This document shows positions 1 to 6,511 of a stretch of DNA of 10,758 bases, in pieces (positions within the stretch are counted from its first letter, which is position 1; each line of letters starts with the position of its first letter). Made by a program: the position numbers and the translations under genes. This DNA comes from Candidatus Eiseniibacteriota bacterium. Lineage in GTDB: Bacteria > Eisenbacteria > RBG-16-71-46. The stretch spans positions 1-10,758 of the forward strand of contig CAIXRL010000084.1 in NCBI GenBank assembly GCA_903921835.1. Reading direction: 5' to 3'. The notes below the pieces were generated by a model. It ran no database searches and was not told the DNA's origin. It saw only the letters and a program-made list of their open reading frames with translations.

Positions 1-275
1 AGCACGACCGCGGGCGAAGTCGCCTTCACGGCCGCGACCACCGCCGCCGCGTAGCCCGCGCCGTCGTACTTCGCGAACGCCTCGTGCGTCGCGAGCAGCA
101 CCTTGTCGGCGCCCGCCTCGCCCAGTCCGGCCAGGCCCGGATCCGACGCGGCGCAGCACACGCCCACCACGGGACCGCCGAGCGTGGCCGCGAGTCGCGA
201 CGCCTCGCCGAGCGCTTCGCGCGAGACGGAGCGCACCTTGCCGTCGCGCTGCTCGATGAATACCAGGATGCTCAT
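1..275 (-). CDS. etfA: Electron transfer flavoprotein alpha subunit, N-terminal part (cut by window edge)
   Basis: About 91 N-terminal residues are present; the rest lies beyond position 1. The protein starts MSILVFIEQRDGKVRSVSRE and continues with ALGEASRLAATLGG and a GADKVLLA segment, which is typical of the EtfA N-terminal domain. EtfA binds FAD in its C-terminal domain (not visible here) and, with EtfB, carries electrons from acyl-CoA and other dehydrogenases to the quinone pool through ETF:quinone oxidoreductase, in the cytoplasm. The ATG at 275-273 is preceded by GGGAGG (287-282) with six bases between, so this start is well supported. The gene begins 11 bases after the etfB stop codon, and its Shine-Dalgarno overlaps that stop, which implies one operon and coupled translation. 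The order etfB-etfA is the usual bacterial one. Confidence 0.93.
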   Translation of the reverse strand, partial: MSILVFIEQRDGKVRSVSREALGEASRLAATLGGPVVGVCCAASDPGLAGLGEAGADKVLLATHEAFAKYDGAGYAAAVVAAVKATSPAVV

Positions 276-281
276 GTCGCG

Positions 282-287
282 CCTCCC
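282..287 (-). promoter_or_regulatory. Ribosome binding site of etfA
   Basis: GGGAGG on the minus strand ends six bases before the etfA ATG. Its first base is the last base of the etfB stop codon (TAG, 289-287), so termination on etfB and initiation on etfA occur at practically the same place. Confidence 0.75.
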
Positions 288-1039
288 TAAATGACCTTGG
301 CTTCGTCGCGCAGGGCGCGGACGAGCGCGGGCACCGCGGCGGCGCCCTCTCCGACGATCCGCCCCGCGGCACGCGCGGGGGGCAGCTCCAGCGACACCAG
401 TTCGAGGTTCGCAGGCCCCAGGTCGGCCGCGACCTCCTCGATGGTCTTCTTCTTCGCGCCCATGATGCCCTTGAGCGAAGCGTAGCGCGGCTGGTTGAGG
501 CCCTTCTCCGCGGTCAGCACGCACGGCAGCGGCAGCTCGACCTGCTCGCGGCCACCTTCGATCTCGCGCTCCACCTTCGCCGTGTTGCCGTCCAGTTCGA
601 ACGCCGCGACCGCCGTCGCGCACGGCAGGTCGAGCAACGTGGCCAGCATCGGGCCGACCTGCGAGGCGTCGTCGTCGGCCGCGGCCTTGCCCAGCCAGAC
701 GATCGCCGGATCGAGCGGCCGGATCGCCACGGCCAGCGCCTTCGCGACCGCGAGGCCGTCGGGCGAGAGCGTGTCGCTCCTGAGGTGCAGCGCGCGGTCG
801 GCGCCCATCGCGAGCGCGTTGCGCAGCGTGGTCTGCACGCCGGGTCCGCCCAGCGAGACCACGACCACCTCGCCCGCGCCCGCCTTCTCCTTCACCTGAA
901 GCGCGGCCTCGACGGCGAACTCGTCGAAGGGATTCATCACCAGCGTGACGCCCGCGGGGTCCAGCGTGCGGCCGTCGCCGGCCACCTTGACCCGCGTCTC
1001 GGTGTCCGGAACCTGCTTGATACAGACGACCTGCAGCAA
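287..1039 (-). CDS. etfB: Electron transfer flavoprotein beta subunit
   Basis: This 250-residue protein has the usual EtfB length. It opens LLQVVCIKQVPDTETRVKV and carries NPFDEFAVEAAL (36-47). The family signature WLGKAAADDDASQVGPML spans about 115-132, and QPRYASLKGIMGAKKK (183-198) is the conserved loop that contacts partner dehydrogenases. EtfB binds a structural AMP and forms the soluble heterodimer with EtfA that shuttles electrons from beta-oxidation and amino-acid dehydrogenases. The chosen start is TTG (1039-1037), because GGGAGGTG lies six to seven bases upstream and the ORF has no ATG or GTG near the conserved N-terminus; translation from the following CTG cannot be excluded. etfA follows 11 bases downstream. 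No lesions are seen. Confidence 0.95.
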   Translation of the reverse strand: MLQVVCIKQVPDTETRVKVAGDGRTLDPAGVTLVMNPFDEFAVEAALQVKEKAGAGEVVVVSLGGPGVQTTLRNALAMGADRALHLRSDTLSPDGLAVAKALAVAIRPLDPAIVWLGKAAADDDASQVGPMLATLLDLPCATAVAAFELDGNTAKVEREIEGGREQVELPLPCVLTAEKGLNQPRYASLKGIMGAKKKTIEEVAADLGPANLELVSLELPPARAAGRIVGEGAAAVPALVRALRDEAKVI

Positions 1040-1043
1040 ACGC

Positions 1044-1051
1044 CACCTCCC
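1044..1051 (-). promoter_or_regulatory. Ribosome binding site supporting the TTG start of etfB
   Basis: GGGAGGTG on the minus strand is followed by a short spacer and TTG. This strong Shine-Dalgarno is what decides in favour of the non-ATG start of etfB. Confidence 0.7.
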
Positions 1052-1197
1052 GTTCCGGCCGCGCGGCGGTGGGCCGCGCGTACGCAGCGCCAGTTGCGCG
1101 CCGCCTTGCGCCAGGATTCACAATGTGGGTCGAGGAAACCGCTTCACCGGCACCCGGAAGGCACCGCCGATGGCCGCGTACGGTGAAGGAGCGCCGC

Positions 1198-1227
1198 AGT
1201 TTCGCTGCCAGTGTGACAGGGTGTCAA
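1198..1227 (-). promoter_or_regulatory. Candidate sigma70-type promoter for etfBA
   Basis: On the minus strand a consensus -35 box TTGACA (1227-1222) is followed, after 18 bases, by a weak -10 box GAAACT (1203-1198; three of six bases match TATAAT). It lies about 160 bases upstream of the etfB start in the only sizeable gap before that operon. The -35 is perfect but the -10 is poor, so this is a suggestion only. Confidence 0.35.
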
Positions 1228-1593
1228 GGGAATCGGGAACTGTCTCCGCTGCAACATGATTCCGACCGCCCTAACCCGCACTATTCATGAGCCCGCGGCC
1301 TACGAGCGCGATCTGCGCCTCATCCGCTGCGAAGCTCGACCGGCCGCTGTCCTCATCGTGTCTCCAACACGGTTCCGGGGTACCCACCGAAGGTGGGTCC
1401 GGCCGGCCGATCCTCTTGCGGCTGACGCACATCTCGCACTCTCGGCTCGCGCACTGAATAATGCGGGCTAACTGCAACGTGAAAGTGTCCTCCCCATGGG
1501 ACACATCACGATGAGCCGGAAGGAGGCCCCGCGGGGCCCGGCCGCGGAGCAGGAGCTTGCGGCCGTTCCGGGGCACGCATAGCGGCGCGCCGT

Positions 1594-3054
1594 TCAGTCG
1601 AGGAGCACGAGCTTCACGACCATCCGGCGGCCCTCCGCTTCGAGGCGGGCGAAGTAGACGCCCCCCGCGAGGCGGCCTGCTGGTCCGGTGCCATCCCATC
1701 GGCGCCCATATCGGCCGGCGGCGAAAGCAGCGTCGGCGAGGACCACTACCCTGCGGCCCTGGAGGTCGAAGACCTCGAGCCGGACGCGTGTGGGCCGCGG
1801 CAGATCGAAGTTCAGGACGGTTCCGGCCCGGAACGGGTTGGGCGCCGGCGGCCGCAACGCGAGCACGGTCGGCAACGCCGGTTTCGGGACGTCGAGCACC
1901 CGGCCCAGTTGGCGCTCCTGCCGGTTGTTGTTCTCGTTCAGCTCGGCAATGGAGTTCGGCCCGTCGACGACCAGCACGATGAGATTGTCCACGGAATCCG
2001 GCGACGCCCACGGCACCGAGACGATCAGCGTCTCGCCGATCGCAGCGGCCGGCACGAGCAGATCGCCGATGACCGTGCCGCCCGCCCCGGGCTGCCCGTG
2101 GTAGAACTGGACCGGAATCCCCAGCGCGTTCGCGCCGCCGATGTTCACGATCCTCGCGGTCAGCAGCAGCGAGTTGCCCGTGCCGGGCTGGACGCCGATG
2201 GCGTTGGGCGGCACCGCGAGGTCCGGCAGCGCCGAGCGGATCACGTCGAGGAAGCTTTCGTTGTTCGTGAGATCGCGGTCGTTCACGACGCGGGCGGAAT
2301 CCGCCATCACCACGACCTCGTTCAGCCCGAGCGCCGGCGCGAACGGCAGGGACACTGTGTGCGTCGCACCTGCCGCAAGCGTGTCCACGGAGACGGTGGC
2401 GATTCGTGCCCCACCCACCATGGGGTCACCGCGGTAGAAGCCGAGCGTGAACGACCCACTGCCCGTCGTGCCGCGGTTCTCGAGACGCACGAGCAGGGTT
2501 CCGGTCGAATCGACTGGAACGTAGCGGAGCGAATCCCTGATCACGACGATGTCGGGCTGCAAGTGCAGTTCGAGCTGCCCCGTGACACCCGCCTGCACGC
2601 TGTCGGCCAGGCCACCCGCGACGACGGCCGATACGCCGATCGAGTCCGCGCCCGTGGCGGCAACCAGCGGCAGCTCCGCCCGCGCGCTGTCCCCGCGCGC
2701 AATCGTCGAGAATGCGGCGCTGCCAACGAAGCCGTGGCGGCCGGTGAAGCGAACGGTGGCTGGGCCCGTCGCGTCCCCGCCGACGTTTCGGACGACCGCG
2801 CGCACGAGCACCGTGTCACCCGGGAACGGATCGGTCTTTGAGAACGCGAGCGACGACAGGACCAACCGGGCCCGTGGCGCGATGGCGGCCACTGCAGCGT
2901 TGTTGGTCTCGTCCTGTTCCAGGTCGCGGTTATCCGGATCCACGACCACGCGATAGTCCTGGCCGCCGGCGCGCACGACGAAAGGCATCGCCACGACCGC
3001 GATGGAGTCCGGCTCGATGGAGGGCAGGGAATCCTCGGTGACCACAGCGAACAC
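1594..3054 (-). CDS. C-terminal fragment of the split secreted protein: CARDB repeats and FlgD-like / type A sorting-like end
   Basis: This 486-codon frame is in phase with the central fragment; only TAG and four codons separate the two. Its first about 60 residues complete the CARDB domain cut by the TAG, ending in the family's acidic-Asn motif DETNNAAV. Three further CARDB-type units follow at about 62-165, 168-278 and 280-388. The last two end in DRDLTNNES and ELNENNN. Residues about 400-486 form a FlgD-Ig-like / type A sorting-like module: PNPFRAGTVLNFDLP, VRLEVFDLQGRRV, then GGVYFARLEAEGRRMVVKLV at the end. In Bacteroidota such ends direct type IX secretion; in other FCB lineages the same module occurs but its transporter is less certain. 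The GTG at 3054 is only the first possible start after the amber and has no good ribosome site, so independent translation is doubtful. Confidence 0.8.
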   Translation of the reverse strand: MFAVVTEDSLPSIEPDSIAVVAMPFVVRAGGQDYRVVVDPDNRDLEQDETNNAAVAAIAPRARLVLSSLAFSKTDPFPGDTVLVRAVVRNVGGDATGPATVRFTGRHGFVGSAAFSTIARGDSARAELPLVAATGADSIGVSAVVAGGLADSVQAGVTGQLELHLQPDIVVIRDSLRYVPVDSTGTLLVRLENRGTTGSGSFTLGFYRGDPMVGGARIATVSVDTLAAGATHTVSLPFAPALGLNEVVVMADSARVVNDRDLTNNESFLDVIRSALPDLAVPPNAIGVQPGTGNSLLLTARIVNIGGANALGIPVQFYHGQPGAGGTVIGDLLVPAAAIGETLIVSVPWASPDSVDNLIVLVVDGPNSIAELNENNNRQERQLGRVLDVPKPALPTVLALRPPAPNPFRAGTVLNFDLPRPTRVRLEVFDLQGRRVVVLADAAFAAGRYGRRWDGTGPAGRLAGGVYFARLEAEGRRMVVKLVLLD

Positions 3055-3066
3055 ACTTGAACCGGG

Positions 3067-3069
3067 CTA
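3067..3069 (-). other. In-frame amber codon interrupting a CARDB domain
   Basis: The codons read VRFLVA, TAG, then PGSSVFAVV. The same CARDB fold continues on both sides and no frame change is needed. TAG is one base from CAG (Gln), GAG (Glu), AAG (Lys), TGG (Trp) and TAC/TAT (Tyr). It could be a true nonsense mutation, a base-call error, or, least likely, a suppressed codon. Confidence 0.8.
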
Positions 3070-6000
3070 GGCCACCAGGAAGCGCACGGTGGTCGCTCCC
3101 GAGCGGTAGTCGCCGATATTCGTCACCCTCGCGCTCAGGCTGGCGCTGTCGCCGGCCCCGGGATTGGGCGGCGTCACGGTGAGGTCCGCGCTGGCGAGCT
3201 TCAGGTCCGACGTGAGCGGACGGTACCCGAGGTTCAACTGGTCACTCACGTCCAGGGAGTGGGTGATGCCCCGTGACGAGTAGGCAAGCTGGCCGAAGAG
3301 ATTGCGCGCGGACTGCGGCGTGGGCGTGCCCCCGAGATCGCTCTTGAGATCGACGACCTGCAGGTTGTTGTGGTCGTCCACCGCTGCGGTGACCATCCAG
3401 TCCGTGAGCGTGTCGCTGCTGATCGCGCGCGGCGCCGTCCAGGCCGCGCCTGGCCGGCCCAGGTCCTTGAGCGAAGCGAACACGTCACCCGCGACGCCTG
3501 CGTAGCCGCGCCAGACGATCACGGCGAGACCGCGGCGATCCACCATCACCGTGGGCGTTTCGACGAACGATGAGTCCTGCCGCACGACCTCGGGCGCCGA
3601 CCAGCTCGTCTGCCCCGTCTGCAAGGACGTGCAACGCAGTTTGTAGGTGAGGCTCGAATCCGCGTTGACGGCGGTCTCTCCCCACGCCGCCAGCAGGAGA
3701 CCCGAAGGGGCCCGCGCGAGCGAGATGCGTCCCGCCTGCGCCGTGGAACTCGCGAGCAGGCGAGTGGGGGACCAGGCGGAACCGTCCCACAGCGCCCATG
3801 CAATCGAACGCTGGCCCGCATTGGCCGGGTCCATTCGCAGCCACGCGGCAAGGACGCTGTCCCCTCCCGCCGAGACGACGGACGGCGCGATGTCGTCGAT
3901 CGCATCGCGGGTCAGAGCGCCCGGCGCCGACCACATCGTGCCGGTCAGGCGCGAGCTGAAGATCTCGCAGCCACCCGGCGCCAGCGCGCTGTCACCGAGT
4001 GACCGCGCCCACACCGCGAGCGCGCCCGAAGCGGTGCCGGCCACGACGGCCGTCCCGTCGCCGTGCAGCACGCCCGCGGTGTCCGCGATGAGCGGCGCGG
4101 GAGCGCACCATGTGCTGCCGCTGCGCAGCGCGTACCAGATGTCCTGGCGGTCGAGGATCTGCGAGAAGGTCAACTGCCCCGGTTCGTCCCTGGGCTTCGA
4201 GTTCTGAGTCCAAATCGCCAGCGCGCGACCGTCTCCGGTCCAGGCCAGCGCAGGCGCGCTCTCGTAGCGATCGTTCGTCGTGATGCGTTGGGGTGCCGCC
4301 CACGTGTCGCTCGAGTCGCGCAGCGCGAAGAAGATCTCCGGGTCATCGGTGGCAGGATCCGGAGAAACGTTGCCAACCCAGGTGAGGCCCAACGTCCCCT
4401 GGGGGCCGACCGCGAGGCGCGGGTCCGGGAAGACGGACGGAAGTACGACGTCCTGAACGGCCGCCGGGGAGATCTCTGAAGCTCTGGTGGCGTTGAAAGG
4501 TTCGCTGCGCGGATAGGTCCATCTCCACGGACCCCAGTCCTTGCTCAACAGCGTGCCTTCCTTGCGCCACTGCATGAAACCGACGCTGCCCACGAGCTTC
4601 GCATTGACCTGGAATGTGAACAATCCAGAAACCGACATATCCCCTGGCGGATATGAATAGTTCACCGCCGGCGCGAGCAACATGGTCGGCGTGACCACCG
4701 CCTTGAGGTCGGCGAGGTCGCACGGCAGTGAAGCACTCACCGAGCCGTGCCCGGTGACCGTAACGGAAGGCGTGAAGTGGGCGTCGTACGACGCGAAGTT
4801 GTTCTGCATCGTGCCGTCGAGCGCCAGACTGAGATTCCCCTCCATTCCCACACCCACATAGAACGTCACCCACCAGAGTTGGCCAATCGGGACCGACTTC
4901 TCCGGGATCGAGAACCCGTCCCCCGCCTCCAGATGCAGCGTCGCAGTGGTCACCTCGCTGCCGTTCTGGGTGACGGACGCGGTGATCTCGCCATTCGCGG
5001 TCGCGAGCGTCCTGCCGAGGAACGACTCCGTCGCGTCAATGGAGCCTTTCAGCTCCCACGGTGACGCCGGATCCAGCGGAATGCCGACGTCGAACTCCGC
5101 GTCCGCCTCGATGTCGGTGGAGAGATCGCCGATGAAATTGACGCCCTTGTCCACCTTGTCCTTGAAGAACAGCGCCGGCATCCCGGGAAACTGCTTGTTC
5201 TCGAGCGAGGTCTTGATCGTGAGGTACTGCCGGTCGAGGCTGATCTCCACCGGCCCGACCTTCCTGGTCAGGTTGTCCTTCATCCAGTCGGGCCAGCCGC
5301 GCACCCACAGGCGCCCGACGAACGGGTCGGACTTGAGCCCGGAGCGGCTGTAGGCCGTGACGATCAGAGGCAACGCAATCGGCGTGAACGACGGGTTCAC
5401 GAGCGTGCCTGTGTCGAGCGTTTCGCTCCAGCCATCCGAGCCATCGGTGTCGGTGAGGACCGTGCCGTTGAAGTTGAACTCCACCTTCCAGAGGTCGTTG
5501 TCCGGGGCGCTCACCGTCGCCGTGAACCTGTCGAACGCCCCTTCCGCTCCCGAGACGAACAGGCCGTAGTCACGCGGCAGCGTATTCCAGTCGAAGCCAG
5601 CGGCGACGGCGGAAACGACCGGCCGGTTGCCCCCCAGCTCGGCGCCGAGATCGCGGAAGGCACCGTTGTTGAGCCTGCCGATCTCGGCGATCTGCGCGTT
5701 GGGGTCCGCGAATGCGTAGAAGCGCCGGTGCCCCGACGCGGGCGTGAACGTCACGCTGACGGGCGTCGCGCCACCCGCCGCGAGACTGGCGATCACGGGC
5801 TCGGGCGAGAGCACCGTGAAATCGCCGAGGCCGGAGCCGGTGCTGGCGTCGTAGAAGCGCACGTGCACGTCGCTGGCGGGCGCACCGCCGCGGTTGTGCA
5901 CCATCGCCGTGAGCGTGAGCGAACCGTCCGCAATCGGCGTGAACGTCACGTCGGTTGTGGTGATCGCAAGGTCGGGAAGCGTGATGACGCCGCCACCTGT

Positions 6001-6195
6001 GGGCGTCAGGTTGAAGCTCGCGCTGATCGTCGTCCCCGAGAACTTGAGCAGGTCGCTCGTGGCGTCGGCGTACCCCGACCTGGCCGCGCGCACGACGTAC
6101 GATCCGGGAACCGTGGCGTAGAACAGGTACGAACCGGTGGCGTCCGTCGTCGTGGAACCGACGCGCGTGGAGCCGAGGTAGAGTTCCACCACCAC
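3067..6195 (-). CDS. Central fragment of the split secreted protein: carboxypeptidase-regulatory-like, CARDB and BNR-like repeats
   Basis: The frame is open from 6282 and has no plausible start of its own; the first GTG (6195) lies inside a domain, as expected for an internal piece. Residues are counted from that GTG. About 1-66 is a carboxypeptidase-regulatory-like beta-sandwich (ELYLGSTRVGSTTTDATGSY). About 70-170 is a CARDB domain (LPDLAITTTDVTFTPIADGS). About 300-560 is beta-rich and unassigned. About 570-960 carries at least six repeats of the type GxxLAxW (for example GRALAIWTQ, GALAVWARS, GLLLAAWGE, GLAVIVWRG), resembling BNR/sialidase-like propeller blades. From about 995 a second CARDB domain begins and is cut at the TAG (3069-3067) after VRFLVA. 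A role in binding or adhesion at the cell surface is inferred; no catalytic motif was identified. Confidence 0.8.
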   Translation of the reverse strand: MVVELYLGSTRVGSTTTDATGSYLFYATVPGSYVVRAARSGYADATSDLLKFSGTTISASFNLTPTGGGVITLPDLAITTTDVTFTPIADGSLTLTAMVHNRGGAPASDVHVRFYDASTGSGLGDFTVLSPEPVIASLAAGGATPVSVTFTPASGHRRFYAFADPNAQIAEIGRLNNGAFRDLGAELGGNRPVVSAVAAGFDWNTLPRDYGLFVSGAEGAFDRFTATVSAPDNDLWKVEFNFNGTVLTDTDGSDGWSETLDTGTLVNPSFTPIALPLIVTAYSRSGLKSDPFVGRLWVRGWPDWMKDNLTRKVGPVEISLDRQYLTIKTSLENKQFPGMPALFFKDKVDKGVNFIGDLSTDIEADAEFDVGIPLDPASPWELKGSIDATESFLGRTLATANGEITASVTQNGSEVTTATLHLEAGDGFSIPEKSVPIGQLWWVTFYVGVGMEGNLSLALDGTMQNNFASYDAHFTPSVTVTGHGSVSASLPCDLADLKAVVTPTMLLAPAVNYSYPPGDMSVSGLFTFQVNAKLVGSVGFMQWRKEGTLLSKDWGPWRWTYPRSEPFNATRASEISPAAVQDVVLPSVFPDPRLAVGPQGTLGLTWVGNVSPDPATDDPEIFFALRDSSDTWAAPQRITTNDRYESAPALAWTGDGRALAIWTQNSKPRDEPGQLTFSQILDRQDIWYALRSGSTWCAPAPLIADTAGVLHGDGTAVVAGTASGALAVWARSLGDSALAPGGCEIFSSRLTGTMWSAPGALTRDAIDDIAPSVVSAGGDSVLAAWLRMDPANAGQRSIAWALWDGSAWSPTRLLASSTAQAGRISLARAPSGLLLAAWGETAVNADSSLTYKLRCTSLQTGQTSWSAPEVVRQDSSFVETPTVMVDRRGLAVIVWRGYAGVAGDVFASLKDLGRPGAAWTAPRAISSDTLTDWMVTAAVDDHNNLQVVDLKSDLGGTPTPQSARNLFGQLAYSSRGITHSLDVSDQLNLGYRPLTSDLKLASADLTVTPPNPGAGDSASLSARVTNIGDYRSGATTVRFLVA

Positions 6196-6223
6196 GCCCG
6201 CGACGGGCTGGTTGGTCGTGGCG

Positions 6224-6511
6224 TCACGGATCTGGCCGACGAACGCGTTCGCGAGCCGCGTGTCGAGGGCGAAGGCCCCCGCTCAATGCGAAGCGCTCGC
6301 TCAACGGACCGAGGTAGAGGGCAAACGCACCGCTGCTCGCCGAACCGACACCACCTGGGGCATAGGGCGACACGTAGCCAACGCCAAGGTACAGCGAGAA
6401 TGGCGCGCTCACGCCCTCGCCGACGTCGGCGACCGCAGAGCGGGCCGGGCGCGCGGCCAGGAGACCCAGCAGCGCAAGGAGTCTCAGCAGATGGCGCGTG
6501 GGCGCGCTCAC
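6224..6511 (-). CDS. N-terminal fragment of the split secreted protein: signal peptide and leader segment
   Basis: Starting from GTG 6511-6509, the first 77 codons are genuine: a basic N-terminus, then LLRLLALLGLLAA and a likely cleavage near ARS-AVA (about 24-28), which is a clear signal peptide. A segment with two similar units follows, SAPFSLYLG and SGAFALYLG, ending SERFALS. Beyond residue 77 the frame runs 18 codons into arginine-rich shadow sequence and stops at TGA. In the neighbouring frame the sequence continues smoothly as GAFALDTRLANAFVGQIRD. The break therefore sits at the C5 run 6276-6280 on the plus strand. Deleting one base joins FALS to GAFALDTR. On its own this fragment would be a useless exported peptide. 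Confidence 0.6.
   Translation of the reverse strand: MSAPTRHLLRLLALLGLLAARPARSAVADVGEGVSAPFSLYLGVGYVSPYAPGGVGSASSGAFALYLGPLSERFALSGGLRPRHAARERVRRPDP
6276..6280 (-). other. Frameshift site at a C5/G5 homopolymer
   Basis: The signal-peptide frame and the carboxypeptidase-regulatory frame meet here; the second frame has a TGA immediately upstream at 6285-6283. Removing one G of the minus-strand G5 run restores a continuous protein through the sequence FALSGAFALDTRLANAF. Homopolymer runs are common sites of both real slippage and sequencing error. Confidence 0.75.

Larger units (their letters stand above)
1040..1593. other. Intergenic region between the large secreted-protein gene and etfBA
   Basis: No convincing gene is seen in this 554-base gap; the open frames through it lack ribosome sites and family resemblance. 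It holds the candidate etfBA promoter and two short inverted repeats. The first is a 7-bp stem with a three-base loop at 1382-1398 (ACCCACC / GGTGGGT). The second is a GC palindrome at 1525-1538, about 55 bases after the upstream gene's stop codon. Neither hairpin is followed by a T-tract on the minus strand, so intrinsic termination is not demonstrated. A Rho-dependent or structure-only end of the upstream transcript is possible. Confidence 0.5.
1594..6511 (-). pseudogene. Large secreted multidomain protein gene (about 1640 codons) split by a frameshift and an in-frame amber
   Basis: Three consecutive minus-strand frames, listed separately, form one ancestral gene. The reading frame that starts at GTG 6511 shifts by one base at a C5 run (6276-6280), and the continuation then meets a TAG at 3069-3067. 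Without these two lesions the length is exactly 1639 codons including the stop. The domain order is signal peptide, short beta-rich segment, carboxypeptidase-regulatory-like domain, CARDB domain, unassigned region, BNR-like repeats, four CARDB domains, and a FlgD-like / type A sorting-like C-terminus. The start GTG has GGAG six bases upstream (6521-6518). The gene is either a real but recent pseudogene or intact with two sequence errors. Each lesion is a single-base event and the frames between them remain fully open, so decay, if real, is young. Confidence 0.75.

Noticed and set aside
84..1290. Several plus-strand frames over the etf region
   Set aside because: They lie antisense to etfB/etfA, whose protein families are unmistakable; their arginine/serine-rich content is typical of the shadow frames of GC-rich coding DNA.
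1271..2011. A 246-codon minus-strand frame overlapping the end of the CARDB/FlgD-like gene
   Set aside because: Half is an out-of-phase reading of that gene; the rest is intergenic with no family features or ribosome site.
3067..3069. Pyrrolysine or other programmed recoding at the TAG
   Set aside because: Nothing visible supports it: no conserved downstream element, and CARDB proteins are not known for recoding. Mutation or sequence error is simpler.
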